Shown: in pieces, positions 62,209 to 64,000 of the stretch | Layout of the letters: each line of letters begins with the position of its first letter | How positions within the stretch are numbered: the stretch's first letter is position 1 | Assembly (NCBI RefSeq): GCF_001746835.1 | Contig: NZ_CP016094.1 | Span: 3,301,501 to 3,365,500, forward strand | Length of the DNA: 64,000 nt | Origin: Lacunisphaera limnophila | GTDB lineage: Bacteria; Verrucomicrobiota; Verrucomicrobiia; Opitutales; Opitutaceae | Direction of reading: 5' to 3' | The notes under the pieces: generated by a model | Database searches by the model: none | What the model saw: only the letters and a program-made list of their open reading frames with translations | What the model was told of the DNA's origin: nothing | Program-made: the position numbers and the translations under genes

Positions 62209-63288
62209 TCAGGCCAGGGCCGCGGCGAGGCGGCGGGTGAAGGCGGGGAAAGCAAAGGTGTCGGCGTGGCGGCGCACAACCTCCGAATCGCGGTGATGGC
62301 GGACGAGTTCGTCCACGGCGGTGGCCAGTTCCGGGATGTTGCCGTAGGTGACGAGCACACCGGTGTCGGGGGTGATCACCTCGGGCGCGCCCCCGGCGCG
62401 GGCGCCGATGCAGGGTTTGCCGTAGACCATGGCTTCAAGGTAGACGAGGCCGAAGCCTTCCTTCCGGCTGGGCAGCGCGAATAAGTCACAGGCGGCGTAC
62501 TCGGCCCGCAGGGCCTCGTCGCTGATCGGGCCGAGAAAGTCCACGGAGCCGGCGACGCCGAGCTCGGCGGCGAGGGCTTGCAGCCGCGGCAGGTCGTCGC
62601 CCTTGCCGACGATGCGCAGGCGGGCGGCGGGGTACTCGCGACGGATGGCCGGCATGGCCTCGATCAGAGTGTCGAATCCCTTGTAGGTGTCGGACGAGCT
62701 GAGGCGACCCACCGTCAGGATCCGGGGGATCGCAAAGGGCGCGTTTGAGAGCTGGTCATTGAGCTCGGGCGCGAAATGAGGATCGAGCGTGTTGGGCACC
62801 ACCACCAGCCGGTCGGGGCGCAGCGCCGGGCAGAAGCGCAGCATTTGGCGGCGGGTGTATTCGCTGACGCACAGGATGCCGTCCGCGCCGAGCAGGGCGC
62901 GTCGTTCCAGCCAGGTGTAGGGACGCCAGACCTCGATGCCGTGGGCCACGAGATGATATTTCAAGGCCGGACGCAGCCGCTGCGCGAGCCAGACGATGGG
63001 CAGTTGGTGCAGGTGGGCGCACACGACCACGTCGGCGCGCCGGGCCAGGCGCAGGGTGTGGCGGACAAAGGCGAGTTTCTGCCGGTTGCAGCCGAGATGC
63101 TCGCCCAGGCGATCGGTGCAGTAACGCATCAGGCGCGGGTCGGTTTCCGGCCGGTCGTTCAGGACCAGGGAATCGACGCGGCCCGCCGGGCCGGCGATCT
63201 CGCACAGGGCCTTAAGGTACAACCGCATGATGCGCGCGATCCCGCCTTCGTGCAGGAAAAGTTCCGGGGAAAGCAGCAGGGTGTTCAC
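62209..63288 (-). CDS. GT4-family glycosyltransferase
   Basis: 359 residues from a GTG at 63288 that overlaps the upstream stop (GTGA). The N-terminus is VNTLLLSPELFLHEGGIARIMRLYL. The donor half has ILTVGRLSSSDTYKGFDTLIEAMPAI, LRIVGKGDDLPRLQALAAELG and LFALPSRKEGFGLVYLEAMVYGKPCIGARAGG with the E-x7-E motif. The preceding frame up to 63732 is a shadow of the asparagine synthase gene. Confidence 0.93.
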   Translation of the reverse strand: MNTLLLSPELFLHEGGIARIMRLYLKALCEIAGPAGRVDSLVLNDRPETDPRLMRYCTDRLGEHLGCNRQKLAFVRHTLRLARRADVVVCAHLHQLPIVWLAQRLRPALKYHLVAHGIEVWRPYTWLERRALLGADGILCVSEYTRRQMLRFCPALRPDRLVVVPNTLDPHFAPELNDQLSNAPFAIPRILTVGRLSSSDTYKGFDTLIEAMPAIRREYPAARLRIVGKGDDLPRLQALAAELGVAGSVDFLGPISDEALRAEYAACDLFALPSRKEGFGLVYLEAMVYGKPCIGARAGGAPEVITPDTGVLVTYGNIPELATAVDELVRHHRDSEVVRRHADTFAFPAFTRRLAAALA

Positions 63289-64000
63289 GAGGCAGCGCTC
63301 CGGTTGGCGAAGGCGATGAGCATGGCGAGGGTCCAAACCCGGGACCAAGCGCGGGTGTCCTGGCCGGTAATGTAGTTTCGCCAGATGGCCTGCGCCTCGG
63401 TGGCTTCCAGCCACGGGCAGGCGGCGAGGGAGCCCGGTGAGAACGTGTGGTCGAGGAAGGGCTTGAGCTCGGCGCGCATCCAATGGGCGAAGGGCAGGGT
63501 GAATCCCTGCTTGGGGCGGTTGCGGATGGCGGCGGGTACGAGGTCGGCGGTCGCGTCGGCCAGGGCGCGCTTGGCCCGGCGCGGGTCGTATTTGAACCAG
63601 GCGGGCTGCGGCCAGAGCCAGTCGACCAGGGCGCGGTCCACGAAGGGCACGCGCAGTTCCAGCGAGTGCGCCATGCTGAAGACGTCGCTGTCGCGCAGGA
63701 GCGTGTCGGCCATGTAGGTGCGCAGCTCCCACGCGCTGATGATCTGGAAGGGGTCCGCGCCGATGAGCTCGAAGGCGAAATCCTCGAGCATGGGGTGGTT
63801 GGGCCCGAGCCGGGTCGCGAGCCGCCGGGCCTCGGGGGTGAGCAGGGACAACCGTTGCGTCTCCGGGAGCACGCGGCGCTGGAGTGAGGCGAGTTCGTGG
63901 AGGTCGCGGGCGTGCGCGAGAAAATCGGCCAGTTTCCGGGCGCGGGTGCCGGGCAGGGCGCGCAGCCGCTCGACCAGCGTGACGCGCAGGCGGCGGGGCA
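63285..64000 (-). CDS. Asparagine synthase (glutamine-hydrolysing), 3' part
   Basis: The frame is open from the right edge to the stop at 63285, about 237 codons, so this is the C-terminal part. The synthetase-domain signature is MADTLLRDSDVFSMAHSLELRVPFVDRALVDW. NRPKQGFTLPFAHWMRAELK is also typical of AsnB. Such enzymes amidate acidic sugars or Asp and often occur in surface-glycan clusters. The N-terminal glutaminase domain is outside the window. Confidence 0.92.
   Translation of the reverse strand, partial: PRRLRVTLVERLRALPGTRARKLADFLAHARDLHELASLQRRVLPETQRLSLLTPEARRLATRLGPNHPMLEDFAFELIGADPFQIISAWELRTYMADTLLRDSDVFSMAHSLELRVPFVDRALVDWLWPQPAWFKYDPRRAKRALADATADLVPAAIRNRPKQGFTLPFAHWMRAELKPFLDHTFSPGSLAACPWLEATEAQAIWRNYITGQDTRAWSRVWTLAMLIAFANRSAAS

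Noticed and set aside
1-64000. CRISPR arrays, tRNA or rRNA genes, integrases or insertion sequences
   Set aside because: I looked in all intergenic gaps and saw no regular direct-repeat arrays, tRNA-like cloverleaf ends or transposase-like proteins. Very short or degenerate elements could be missed by eye.

Overview
The window is a high-GC (about two-thirds G+C) Gram-negative chromosome segment. It carries an LPS-assembly protein, a TonB-dependent receptor, a TolC-family protein, an RND pump and a large surface-polysaccharide locus. Several traits fit Opitutaceae (Verrucomicrobiota): a DUF1080 secreted protein, an Rsm22-like methyltransferase, a receptor with an 'EKFV' stretch after the signal peptide, and GTAG-type palindromic repeats between genes. 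This placement is inference from gene content, not a phylogenetic result.

Region 1 (1-12.6 kb) is housekeeping and mixed content. It begins with an edge-truncated LptD/OstA homologue, a glycogen branching enzyme (glgB), a DUF1080 protein and a TolC-family protein. Next come two secreted YCII-like proteins flanking a half-size TSUP permease, and an orphan LolD/MacB-type ATPase. A minus-strand run follows: lipase-maturation-factor-like membrane protein, SAM methyltransferase, a possible 43-residue coupled ORF, and an Rsm22-like methyltransferase. REP-like palindromes sit in several intergenic gaps of the first 7 kb and were not seen later.

Region 2 (12.6-20.1 kb) has a TonB-dependent receptor followed by a terminator and then three tandem paralogues of a secreted serine hydrolase-like protein that I cannot assign to a named family. 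This is the best candidate for an undescribed system.

Region 3 (20.1-31.6 kb) holds a minus-strand operon of an adaptor protein, an RND pump and a two-subunit molybdenum hydroxylase whose large subunit carries a one-base frameshift. Divergent from it are two small secreted proteins and a LysR regulator. A flavin disulfide reductase lies at 30.2-31.6 kb.

Region 4 (31.6-64 kb) is one uninterrupted minus-strand polysaccharide operon, entering from the right edge with an asparagine synthase. It encodes a Wzm/Wzt-type ABC exporter, about 16 glycosyltransferase-like proteins, methyltransferases, two left-handed beta-helix acyltransferases, a PIG-L deacetylase, a GT11 fucosyltransferase, a WaaL-like ligase, a second polymerase-like membrane protein and a WcaJ-type initiating sugar transferase. 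Most junctions are 4-bp ATGA/GTGA/TTGA overlaps and the largest gap is about 60 bp. One glycosyltransferase of a tandem pair is frameshifted by one missing base in a homopolymer.
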